Shown here one piece after another: positions 46,461 through 54,792 of a stretch of DNA of 64,000 bases. Source of the DNA: Roseburia sp. (lineage in GTDB: Bacteria > Bacillota > Clostridia > Lachnospirales > Lachnospiraceae); contig JAGBEG010000013.1 of assembly GCA_017937095.1 (NCBI GenBank), forward strand, positions 124,001 through 188,000, given 5' to 3'. The notes under the pieces are model-generated. The model was given only the letters and a program-made list of their open reading frames with translations, was not told the DNA's origin and did no database searches. The position numbers were made by a program, and so were the translations under genes. Within the stretch, counting starts at the first letter, position 1. Each line of letters starts with the position of its first letter.

Positions 46461-48739
46461 ACGCACTCCCGGCAGAATGAAATCCGGTCACCCGGCAAAA
46501 GCGGCAGTTTCAGCCACCCGGAATCTTCCGGTTTTTCCGGAAAATACACCGGAAGATACCCCCTCGCTCCAAAGCTGCTTCTGCGAAACATTGCTACTCC
46601 CACCGCCAGTCCGTCAATGCCTGTTCCTTCCTGCTCGAGCAGATTTTGAAGCGTCGTCCCAACCGAGACAAACATAGTGGAACCGTCCACCGCGACGGCA
46701 ATCTTTGGAACCATCACAGCCCTTCCACGGAAATAAGATAACGTCACCCCCGCCGTCGTTACCTGCTGCTCCTGATTCATGCTTGTTGTCGCCTCCACAA
46801 GCTGCCCATAGGTGTCCGCACCGATCAGACATACATTTCCGGGAGCATAGTCCGTGCCCGGTTCCTGACTTTGCTGCATCCGCACCGGATAATGAAGGCG
46901 GTACAACGGTTTTCGCGCCGCAGACCGGAACAGATCGATCAGCCCGCCCTCGCCGTTCTGCCGCTCGAGCGTACCGTCGCTCTGCTGCACCGTGTATTCC
47001 TTTATCCCCGCAAGGAACGCGTCAAACCCAAGCTTCCACGCTTCCCCGCCGCCATAGGAGTGTACCTGATACACAGAGGATGCTCCGAGATAATAGCCCG
47101 GCAGATATGCTCCCGCTTCTCCCGAAGCCGAAATCCCGGCAGGCGGTTTGTAACCTTCCGCCTCGACGAACAGCCTCATGCCTTTCTTCACATCCACGCA
47201 GCGCCCTTCTCCACTGTAGCCGCAGGCGCAGAAAAGCAGCTCCTCATAAGATGCGTCCGCCATCTGTGCCAAAAGCTCCTGTACCTCCCCCGCAAATTCC
47301 GGCAGGATAGACGTCACCGTCTCCCCTTGCGGCGGCTCGTCCTTCGACGTATCTTCCGTCACCGAAAACAGCGCTGTCAGAAACGTCTCATAATCTGCAT
47401 TTGCCCGCTCCGCCGGATTGATAACCGTAAGTACATAGCCACCGTCCTTTGGCGCAAGCTCGATTCCTTTTCCCGAAACACTCCCCTTGGGCGGACGGTT
47501 AAATATTTCCTGTCTGATATGAACAGACAGCGTCTGAGGAGATCCGCCGCCTGCGCTCTGACAGATGCGCCATTTCCCGTTCTGCTGATACAGATAATAT
47601 CCTGCCGGATCAAGCGCCGCCGCCTCTGACGGCAGCCCTGCCTTTGCTCCGAAATACGGACGGACCGTTACCGTGCCCATCCTGCGCCCAGTGAGCACCG
47701 CTCTGCTTTCCGCCGTATTCTGCGTTTTCCCGTCAGAAAAGGTAAGTTGATAATGCGACGTCATTTCTGCGCCGCAATATGTCCACGTGACCTCTGTTCC
47801 CGCTAATCCCGGCATGGCTCTGACCGCTTCCACCGTCCCAAGTGCAATCTGCTCATCCTGCTTTGCTCTTCTGCCCGAAATTGTCACAGATGTAGTCCCT
47901 ATTTTCTCACTGCTTCCCGTATAGAGCACCGCTGCAGCCCGCTTGAGCATCTCTGCGCAAACGCCCTCCCCGGCAAAAGTAAAAGTAAGCTTCTCCCCCG
48001 AAGCAGCGCCCGCCGCCTTCGCCGTCATCCATTCCCGCCCCTGATAACACAGGCAAAGCTCCGGCATTGCCATACCGCTTATATCCGTCTCGTAATCATG
48101 GCTCTGTCGAATCGACACCGCAATCCCATTATCCGACTCATGTAGTTCCATAACTTCGTCCAGCCGTATCTGCCAAGGCAGAAAATGCAAAGACACCTCT
48201 GGTCCTCTCGAATGTTCCTCTATATAGGGGATCAGCTTTACCGTACCGGCACGCCCCGCCTTCATCCTATCCATATGAATCGGAATATCCAGATAATTAT
48301 CCCCGTACTCCCCGATAACCACGCTCCCGTCCGGCGAAACCGCCCGCGCAAATACGACATACGCTCCCGCGAAGGAAATATCCTCCCTGAAGTCCCAGCT
48401 CAGATGGAGCGTACTGCCGTCAAAGTTCCCCCTCACGGCTTCAAAGCCAAAGAACAGCACCGCCATGCTTTCGCTATACACCGTGTTCCCGCCCTCCGTG
48501 CCTCCGATCTTGACCCGGTAGGGAATATCCTTTTGAATCTCGATATCCACCTGCTGCATACAGCTTGTGCCGCTGCCCACATTCCAGCTTTTTAACGCAG
48601 TCTCTTCGTTCATCAGAACCAGCTCATAGGAGCCGTGATAAGGCGTTCCCTCGCTGGTGGTCTTCCAGCTCACCCCAATCGTATATACGTTTGTCTCCTT
48701 TGCAACACTGATCTCTCTTATCTCAATCGAATCCAGCAT
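46457..48739 (-). CDS. 760-residue protein with fibronectin-like beta domains
   Basis: Second gene of the giant operon. The first 350 residues look like three or four fibronectin type III-like units (IREISVAKETNVYTIGVSWK, FEAVRGNFDGSTLHLSWDF, GTEVTWTYCGAEMTSHYQLTF). The C-terminal half carries YLPGYYLGASSVYQVHSYGGG, and a short segment (VSVGTTLQNLLEQEGTGIDG) near residue 695 resembles part of a ubiquitin-like or SLBB-type fold. No signal peptide or anchor is seen. Its stop overlaps the next start by 4 nt. I do not recognise the family. A binding or structural role is likely. Confidence 0.7.
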   Translation of the reverse strand: MLDSIEIREISVAKETNVYTIGVSWKTTSEGTPYHGSYELVLMNEETALKSWNVGSGTSCMQQVDIEIQKDIPYRVKIGGTEGGNTVYSESMAVLFFGFEAVRGNFDGSTLHLSWDFREDISFAGAYVVFARAVSPDGSVVIGEYGDNYLDIPIHMDRMKAGRAGTVKLIPYIEEHSRGPEVSLHFLPWQIRLDEVMELHESDNGIAVSIRQSHDYETDISGMAMPELCLCYQGREWMTAKAAGAASGEKLTFTFAGEGVCAEMLKRAAAVLYTGSSEKIGTTSVTISGRRAKQDEQIALGTVEAVRAMPGLAGTEVTWTYCGAEMTSHYQLTFSDGKTQNTAESRAVLTGRRMGTVTVRPYFGAKAGLPSEAAALDPAGYYLYQQNGKWRICQSAGGGSPQTLSVHIRQEIFNRPPKGSVSGKGIELAPKDGGYVLTVINPAERANADYETFLTALFSVTEDTSKDEPPQGETVTSILPEFAGEVQELLAQMADASYEELLFCACGYSGEGRCVDVKKGMRLFVEAEGYKPPAGISASGEAGAYLPGYYLGASSVYQVHSYGGGEAWKLGFDAFLAGIKEYTVQQSDGTLERQNGEGGLIDLFRSAARKPLYRLHYPVRMQQSQEPGTDYAPGNVCLIGADTYGQLVEATTSMNQEQQVTTAGVTLSYFRGRAVMVPKIAVAVDGSTMFVSVGTTLQNLLEQEGTGIDGLAVGVAMFRRSSFGARGYLPVYFPEKPEDSGWLKLPLLPGDRISFCRECV

Positions 48740-48756
48740 CTTCCCCCCATCGGCGC

Positions 48757-50349
48757 TTATCTGCCGTTCTGCACCCCAAAATCACCGACGACAATTCCGT
48801 TTGCCAGCATCCTGCCGCCTCCCCCGCCATGCTCCAGCTCAAGGCTGTAGACAAAACCTCCATAAGGCGCTGTTCCTGCCGCTGCAACGGTCAGCTTCCT
48901 GCCCGCTTCACCATATACCGTATCTCCCGGCTTTAGTTCGCCCGCACGTATAAATCCATTTCCCTGATAGACCGGATGCTCCTTTGTCATCCGCACAACA
49001 TCGCCCTCTTCCGTTCGGATCAGTATAAGAGCTTCTTCCATGCCCTTCCATATGTTTTGCACCTTCACCGGTCGTCCGTCCTCCGGCTGCATGATCATCT
49101 CCCCGATGCTTATCTCTGAAATGCGTTTCTTGCTTCCATCCGCCATGCAGATCTGCGTGTCCTCCGCCAGACATCCCCACATCAGCGCGATTGGATACAG
49201 CCTCATCTCCTCTTCGCAGAAATCAGACGGGATATTGCCGTTTCGGCTGCTCAAATCCAGAAACGCTGTTTCCGTATGTTTTGGATTGTCCTTCTCCTCC
49301 ATCACAAGTTCCAGATGAAGATCCATATCGTAGAAAAACTTCTTCATATCTCCCGGCTGCAGCGTATGTTCCTTCCAGGGCGAGATAAGGCTGACCGTCG
49401 CAGTCCTTCGATCCTCCGACGCCTTAAATACAAATCCGCTCTCTATGTAATTCTCATGCAATCCCGCTATCAGCCTTACACCGCCGGATGTGCCGCTCTT
49501 ATCCGTAAGCGTGCAGAAAGACTGCGCCGCCCACAGTTCCCGGAACCGCCAGTTCTTCGCCGCGGTAAGCCGACACAAAAAAGGCACTTCGATGTGCGGC
49601 TGTCCTGCCTCCTTTTGTACATAGCAGACATAATCGCAGTCATGCAAATCCTCCGGTCTCCGGAACAGCGCAACCAGAACGTAACTGTCCGGATTGCTCT
49701 CCGAAAATGGCGGCGGCGTCTGTCCGCTTCCGTATACCGGAACCGGAGCGGGCTTTGCCGGATCGAATATCTGCGCTATGCACTCCTTTTTCGGCCATGC
49801 GTGTTCGTACTTTGAAAGCAGCTCGTCCAGCCGATACCGGAATCTGCTTACCTGACACGCGCTGTGTGTCCCCGCCTGATTCGTCCATAAAAATTGCGCA
49901 TAGGGTATGTAGTCTGCAATCTCCTCCTCGTTTCCCGCAAACTCCCACATAACGTCACAGCGAAGACTGCCTGTATCCGTTTCCTGCACGCTTCGCAGTT
50001 CCCGAAACGTCCCTTCCTTCTCCTCATACACCCAAAGCCGTATCGCAAGCTCACTGCACACTCCCTGCATATCCGCGCGGGCGCTAAAATATATGTGATA
50101 CCCTCCATCCGTCTCTGTCCCCGGCATATAAAAACAGCGGTCAATCAGACAATGACTGCTCCAGCCTGCGGCGGCAGGATTATCATTTTCAAGCAGCAGC
50201 GGTGCCCGGTCGTCATTTGCCTGCTGACGCAGCATTCCACACTTCCCAGCCTTTCCTGCACGCAGTCTTCCATCCGCCGCCAGCTCCGGCAATCTGCGGT
50301 ACTCATCCATTGCGATAACGTCTTTGTTCTTTCCGTTCGCTGTTTCCAT
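48757..50349 (-). CDS. Hint-domain protein, first gene of the giant operon
   Basis: A 530-residue protein. Residues 1-390 are mixed beta with no signal peptide and no known family. From about Cys393 to the end is a Hint (hedgehog/intein) domain: CLAEDTQICMADGSKKRISE, VRMTKEHPVYQGNGFIRA as the block-B region with its conserved histidine, and ANGIVVGDFGVQNG near the C-terminus. Such domains can self-cleave through the N-terminal cysteine. Here almost nothing follows the domain, so cleavage would release the N-terminal part rather than a C-terminal toxin. It starts about 48 nt after the predicted transcription start. Confidence 0.8.
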   Translation of the reverse strand: METANGKNKDVIAMDEYRRLPELAADGRLRAGKAGKCGMLRQQANDDRAPLLLENDNPAAAGWSSHCLIDRCFYMPGTETDGGYHIYFSARADMQGVCSELAIRLWVYEEKEGTFRELRSVQETDTGSLRCDVMWEFAGNEEEIADYIPYAQFLWTNQAGTHSACQVSRFRYRLDELLSKYEHAWPKKECIAQIFDPAKPAPVPVYGSGQTPPPFSESNPDSYVLVALFRRPEDLHDCDYVCYVQKEAGQPHIEVPFLCRLTAAKNWRFRELWAAQSFCTLTDKSGTSGGVRLIAGLHENYIESGFVFKASEDRRTATVSLISPWKEHTLQPGDMKKFFYDMDLHLELVMEEKDNPKHTETAFLDLSSRNGNIPSDFCEEEMRLYPIALMWGCLAEDTQICMADGSKKRISEISIGEMIMQPEDGRPVKVQNIWKGMEEALILIRTEEGDVVRMTKEHPVYQGNGFIRAGELKPGDTVYGEAGRKLTVAAAGTAPYGGFVYSLELEHGGGGGRMLANGIVVGDFGVQNGR

Positions 50350-50403
50350 ATACGCCCGCCCTTCTTTAGTGTGGTTACTACAGTGACATATTTACTTATT
50401 TTT

Positions 50404-50446
50404 ATTATAACTTCATTTTCTACAAATGCCATTCGATATGACGTAA
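50404..50446 (-). promoter_or_regulatory. Box-dependent promoter of the giant operon
   Basis: On the minus strand the 18-bp box TTACGTCATATCGAATGG (plus-strand 50429-50446) is followed by 19 nt and a perfect TATAAT (50404-50409). No TTGACA-like -35 is present. The box is identical to both copies in the inverted repeat at 28.3 kb, 22 kb away. Confidence 0.7.
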
Positions 50447-50484
50447 GCTGAAAAATGTGCCCATCATGCTATTTCCTATAGAGT

Positions 50485-50526
50485 AAAAAACCGGAGATAA
50501 ACGGCTTTTTAAAACCGTATCTCCGG
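50485..50526 (-). terminator. Rho-independent terminator of the methylase-TIR operon
   Basis: CCGGAGATA...TATCTCCGG forms a 9-bp stem, extended by CGG/CCG past a 2-nt bulge. On the minus strand a TTTTTTACTC run follows. It lies 7 nt after the TIR gene stop and before the giant-operon promoter. Confidence 0.8.
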
Positions 50527-50532
50527 TAATAT

Positions 50533-51294
50533 TTACAGTTTCACAAGATTGCTCGGATAAATATTTCTCGCCTTTCCTATGTCGTTAAATGTCCTTACCT
50601 CCGTCTTGGAAATCTGAAATTTCACATGGTCTCCGACCTGCAAATCGTCGTACATTCCCGCCCAGAAGAAAATCCACTCGCTGTCTGCCTGTCCGTTATC
50701 CAGCGGCTGATCTATCTGCCCCTTGATTTTATAGCAGCGGTATTTTTCCTGTACATGTCTGATTTCCGTGATGACCGTGTGATACCAGCCATCCGTATCT
50801 TTTTCCAGAATCGCATTTCCCGCTGTCAGCTTTTCAAACGTAGTCACATATTCCGGCAAATGTCTTGTAAATTCCGTGACAATCTGTGCATCGCAGATTC
50901 CATACCCGATAAACTCTCCAAAGACAGCGCTCAGTCCATCCCGGTCCAATTTCCGAATCTGCACTCCGGCAAGCGGCATATCCTTAAGCCGCTCAAACGG
51001 AAGCGTCGTCATCGGGATAAACCGTTTTCCCGCCATACTCCACCCGGCTCCCATTTCAATGAGGCACATTTTACTCCCCAGATACTCCTCGGTAATCAGG
51101 GATATGACTGCCGTAGAGTCCTGCAATTCTTTTCGAATGCGTTCCATAAAATTCTCCCCGGTATACAGATCTTCCACCGCGATCGTACAAAATATGTCGC
51201 TTCTGGGAATCCCCAGCGCCAACTGCAGAAATTCGATAAAATTTTCAACCAGTTCCTTATTCTTCGTGCTGTGACTCAGAAATATTTTCGCCAT
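50533..51294 (-). CDS. TIR-domain protein
   Basis: A 253-residue protein. Residues 1-140 form a TIR domain: IFLSHSTKNKELVENFIEFL, the AVISLITEEYLGSKMCLIEM segment with candidate catalytic Glu80, and IPMTTLPFERL. Bacterial TIR domains cleave NAD+ or make cyclic ADP-ribose isomers during anti-phage defence. The remaining 110 residues form an unassigned beta-rich domain (YRCYKIKGQIDQPL, HVKFQISKTEVRTF) that could be the sensor. AAGGAGG precedes the ATG. It follows the methylase-like gene by 31 nt and is ended by a strong terminator, so these two genes form one operon. Confidence 0.87.
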   Translation of the reverse strand: MAKIFLSHSTKNKELVENFIEFLQLALGIPRSDIFCTIAVEDLYTGENFMERIRKELQDSTAVISLITEEYLGSKMCLIEMGAGWSMAGKRFIPMTTLPFERLKDMPLAGVQIRKLDRDGLSAVFGEFIGYGICDAQIVTEFTRHLPEYVTTFEKLTAGNAILEKDTDGWYHTVITEIRHVQEKYRCYKIKGQIDQPLDNGQADSEWIFFWAGMYDDLQVGDHVKFQISKTEVRTFNDIGKARNIYPSNLVKL

Positions 51295-51325
51295 CTTCCC
51301 ACGCCTCCTTCTGTCATTCTTTCTT

Positions 51326-53128
51326 TCATTCTTTCTTTGATGCTTCCTTTAATTCCTGTTCCAGTTCCTGCTGCTTCGCCAGAAAACGAACCGTAAGCTC
51401 TCTCTGCTGCCTGTCGAACTCCAGCCGGTTCTGCCGCAGTTTTTCTCCGATTCTCTCCATCGCATCCATCGGATATGCCGGAATATCCAGATTCTTTAAA
51501 TTTGCATTGTTCAAAATCCGGATGGTCGTTCCAGACTGTATACTCTCCAGCGCCCTGCGCCCTTCCTCCGACTGCAGATAATCGTACAGCACATACGGAT
51601 GATACATCTGCCTGTCCACCCGGAGAATCGTAATGTTTCCACTGATATAGCTTACCATTTGCGGCGCATCTGCTATGGCAAGCTTGATCACCGTCCCCTT
51701 CGATGTAAGCAGGATGTCGTCCTCCCTGATTCGAAACTGCGGCTTCTCTATAAGCCTCGCCTCGTCAACATTTTCCGCCGATTCGTAGAGAATGTGCTCA
51801 TTCTGGATATCTTTTACATTGATAAACTTCACGCCGCCCTCGCTGACTCTGATCTCATCCGGCTTAAGCTGCGCGCCGCGCACAATCGCCGCCGCCTGCT
51901 CCAATTTCAGCGTCCTTGCGCCCGTGTCCGTCTGCGCGAGATAAGAAAGCGGCTTCCACGAAACCGTCTCCCGGTTCAGTTCTTCTCTACCGCAAATTAC
52001 GCTGATTCCTTCCAACTGGCGAAATTCACGAAACGCTTGTCTCGCAGCGTTTCTTCCTTCAGCGGAAAGCTCCCATGCGCCACGGTTCTGACGGCAGGAA
52101 AAGCGGCTGATGTCTATGAACAGAATCCTGTTCTGTCTCTCTATGGTCTTTCCTTTATGAAAAATCAAAAGCTCCGTCGTCGTATGTACATTGGCGTAAA
52201 GATTGGCAGGCAGCGTGATCACTGCTTCCAGCCAGTCATTTTCTATCACCTGCTGCCGCAACTGCTTCTCGTTTTCCCGGATCAATCCCCCGGTCGTGAC
52301 AAGCGCGCTCCCATAGCCTCCCTGCCGCAGCCTCCCAAGCATGTCCTCAATGAAAATCCAGTCCGCATATATTTTCTTATTGCAAAATCCTTTTATGCGG
52401 GCGTCCCTGCCATCGCACACAAGCGGTCTGTTCGTTCCGCGCGGAAGATCCGCTGTGATAAAATCGTACCGCTCCACCGCTTCGTCCGTTACCGTCTCTA
52501 AAATATTGCGCCGGATCACTTTACTCTCCCTCGCACCTGACAGATAAAGCCATACGCGCGCAATGCTGCAAAAAACAGGGTCTATCTCCTCGCCCGTATA
52601 AAACGCTTCCGGATTTCCGGCAGTCAGCCGCTCCCAAAGCTCATAGCCCGCATATGACATACCGGAGCACATATCTAACATATCTTTGAAATATCCGTCC
52701 TCGAAAAGGTCCCCCAAAAGCGTTTTGATGCAGTCCGGCGTAGTTGTAAACAGCCCCTCCCGCTCTGCCAGCACACAGAGCTGACGCTGCAGTGCATACG
52801 AGCTTTGCCGCAGCTCTCCCGTTTTCCACGCCTGTCCTAAGCTTCTGTGCAGCCAGGTCTGCAACGCCCTCACATCCTCTGCGTTCTTCCCCTGTTCAAG
52901 AAGCTCCCACGCAACCCTTTCACTGATCTGCAGGACGCTCTCCTTAAAATCATAATCCGGTACGCCTCGCACCGCCGCCGCCACATTCTCTCTGCAAAAG
53001 GAAATCTCCTCACCCATGTTCTGTTCCGCCCGTACCGTTTCCCAAAAGATGAGCAGGAGGATTGTGTAAAATGCCTGTTCGGGTGAAATATCGCTTTTTA
53101 TTTGCTTCCAATCGTATTCCAATGGCAT
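51326..53128 (-). CDS. N6-DNA methylase/specificity-subunit fusion with degenerate active site
   Basis: A 600-residue protein resembling type I HsdM joined to an HsdS-like target-recognition half. An N-terminal helical region (1-140) precedes the S-adenosylmethionine-binding segment MLDMCSGMSYAGYELW. The catalytic N/D-P-P-Y/F motif is replaced by ADLPRG near residue 226, so methylation may be lost. The ALVTTGGLIRENEKQLRQ and LPANLYANVHTTTELLIF segments are typical HsdM. From about 420, VKFINVKDIQNEH and REDDILLTSKGT resemble HsdS, with a coiled C-terminus. No restriction subunit is adjacent; its partner is the TIR gene. It may recognise DNA without modifying it. Confidence 0.78.
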   Translation of the reverse strand: MPLEYDWKQIKSDISPEQAFYTILLLIFWETVRAEQNMGEEISFCRENVAAAVRGVPDYDFKESVLQISERVAWELLEQGKNAEDVRALQTWLHRSLGQAWKTGELRQSSYALQRQLCVLAEREGLFTTTPDCIKTLLGDLFEDGYFKDMLDMCSGMSYAGYELWERLTAGNPEAFYTGEEIDPVFCSIARVWLYLSGARESKVIRRNILETVTDEAVERYDFITADLPRGTNRPLVCDGRDARIKGFCNKKIYADWIFIEDMLGRLRQGGYGSALVTTGGLIRENEKQLRQQVIENDWLEAVITLPANLYANVHTTTELLIFHKGKTIERQNRILFIDISRFSCRQNRGAWELSAEGRNAARQAFREFRQLEGISVICGREELNRETVSWKPLSYLAQTDTGARTLKLEQAAAIVRGAQLKPDEIRVSEGGVKFINVKDIQNEHILYESAENVDEARLIEKPQFRIREDDILLTSKGTVIKLAIADAPQMVSYISGNITILRVDRQMYHPYVLYDYLQSEEGRRALESIQSGTTIRILNNANLKNLDIPAYPMDAMERIGEKLRQNRLEFDRQQRELTVRFLAKQQELEQELKEASKKE

Positions 53129-53154
53129 GTGTGTTATCTCCTCTCTTGAGATTT

Positions 53155-53183
53155 ATGATACATGATTCGGGGGTGGTTGTCAA
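53155..53183 (-). promoter_or_regulatory. Consensus promoter of the methylase-TIR operon
   Basis: On the minus strand TTGACA, 17 nt, TATCAT: the -35 is perfect and the -10 one base off. GAGAGGAG precedes the ATG at 53128 by 9 nt. This separates the pair from the RADAR-like operon. Confidence 0.8.
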
Positions 53184-53271
53184 TTATTAATTATAATTCA
53201 TTTACATTAATTTGTGTTATTATTATACTGCCATGCGATAGACAGTGCTTCTGTTTTCTCCCTCTACCAAA

Positions 53272-54717
53272 CTAATCAATACTGTTCAATTCCTGATACA
53301 ATGTCTTTGCAAAGGAATCCGTCATTCCACTGATGAAGTCAGTTACCATCAAAAAACGCAAATACAAATTTTCCGCTTCATCCTCCGACTTCGCATGTTC
53401 GTAATCCTCTTTATAATTGGCGGAAATAATATTGACATACTTGCGGTCTGCTTTCGACATTTTGTAATCGTCTGTCTCCTCTCCCCAATACAAAACTGCA
53501 TAGATAAAGTCATTCAACAGACCACTGATTATTTTCTTCGCAGCCAGCTCGAGTTTTAAGATTTCTTTGTCGTCGTAAACAAACTCTTTCATAGCCCCTT
53601 TCAAAATCTCTATTGTGTCCTGATGAAACGTGTCGTAAAACATATCTGCCTCATATTTTCCACTCATAATTGCCTTATAACTATTTGAGAATCGAAACGC
53701 TACAACATACATTAACCACTTACGAACAAGTACCATCCATTTCTGAAATGCCACCAAATCGTTTTCTACACTTCGTTCCTTCTCAGTCATTCGACGTTCC
53801 AGATCATCTAAAAGCTCCTGTGGATATTTTACCCTATTCTTAGGAAGCATCTTAACTTCCCTCTCAAAATAACTCACAAACTCATCCAAAGTAAACAACC
53901 TCTTTTTCAAAGCATCTTCTAAATCTGCAGTTGCATATGCAATATCATCCGCTGCCTCCATTAAATATGCCAATGGATGCCGCAAATATTCTACACCATT
54001 GATTGTTCCTGTTGCCGTGCAGATTGTCTTCATATTTTCTCGTTCTGCATAAAAATAGCCCAATTTATGCTTTTTCGCATCCTTATCATCTTTATCGAAT
54101 TCGACGGAACTTGTCGGATATTTTATCAGCGCATTCAGCACCCCATAAGACAAGTTAACATCATATCCCTCAGCATTATTTCTTGCCTTTGACAAAATCC
54201 TTAACGCTTGTGCATTACCTTCAAAGTTCTCCAAATCCTTACGCATCTGTTCACTCAGCAAATCCTTTATCAGCTTTCCTTTAAATGAAAATTCGTCCTT
54301 TTGAAATTCCCTTTGAAACCATTCTCCGATCACCACCTCCCCAAAATGTCCAAATGGAGGATTTCCAATATCATGCAGTAATCCTGCGCACGATAGCACA
54401 ATCGGAATATTCCTTACCAAAAATGCGTTGTTCTTAAATTCCTCTTTCAAATACGCCGTCTTATCTACTGTAATCATGATTCCCAGTTGTCTGGCGATTG
54501 TGGCTACCTCCATCGAATGTGTCAGACGCGTTCTCACAAAATCACTCTTATCCAGCGGAAATACCTGCGTTTTATCCTGCAATCTCCGAAATGCTGCACT
54601 TGATATAATTTCCTGATAATCCTTTTCCACTTCATCAATCGGATAGCGGTCAAACTGAGGAGGTTCTTTTTCTTTCGCCACCTGTCTCTCTAAAGATAAT
54701 AAATTCTTCCATTCCAT
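53272..54717 (-). CDS. dGTPase-like HD phosphohydrolase
   Basis: A 481-residue protein of the deoxyguanosinetriphosphate triphosphohydrolase family. It begins with the family region YPIDEVEKDYQEIISSAAFR followed by LQDKTQVF. HD-type metal ligands are His67 (RLTHSMEV) and His115-Asp116 (LLHDIGNPPFGHFGE), with EGNAQALRIL and the AADDIAYATADLEDA segment carrying the last aspartate. Such enzymes cut dNTPs to nucleosides plus triphosphate, and defence versions starve phages of dGTP. I use the ATG at 54717 because AAGGGAG lies 9 nt upstream and the family N-terminus begins there. The frame is open to 54789. It follows rdrB by 75 nt. Confidence 0.88.
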   Translation of the reverse strand: MEWKNLLSLERQVAKEKEPPQFDRYPIDEVEKDYQEIISSAAFRRLQDKTQVFPLDKSDFVRTRLTHSMEVATIARQLGIMITVDKTAYLKEEFKNNAFLVRNIPIVLSCAGLLHDIGNPPFGHFGEVVIGEWFQREFQKDEFSFKGKLIKDLLSEQMRKDLENFEGNAQALRILSKARNNAEGYDVNLSYGVLNALIKYPTSSVEFDKDDKDAKKHKLGYFYAERENMKTICTATGTINGVEYLRHPLAYLMEAADDIAYATADLEDALKKRLFTLDEFVSYFEREVKMLPKNRVKYPQELLDDLERRMTEKERSVENDLVAFQKWMVLVRKWLMYVVAFRFSNSYKAIMSGKYEADMFYDTFHQDTIEILKGAMKEFVYDDKEILKLELAAKKIISGLLNDFIYAVLYWGEETDDYKMSKADRKYVNIISANYKEDYEHAKSEDEAENLYLRFLMVTDFISGMTDSFAKTLYQELNSID

Positions 54718-54792
54718 AGTATTATTCTCCCTTCTTGACAACCTCAAATCACTCTTTTTGAATACCTTTGCTACACCAGTTCTATACAACGT

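Noticed and set aside
32417-50349. Prophage or contractile injection system
   Set aside because: LysM-like segments and giant size suggested it, but no sheath, tube, baseplate, portal, terminase or capsid genes are visible.
50145-50432. Minus-strand 95-residue frame at the start of the giant operon
   Set aside because: It covers the promoter and the first part of the Hint gene in another frame and has no ribosome site or recognisable motif.
51326-53128. Functional type I restriction-modification system
   Set aside because: There is no HsdR-type gene, and the methylase catalytic motif is degenerate.
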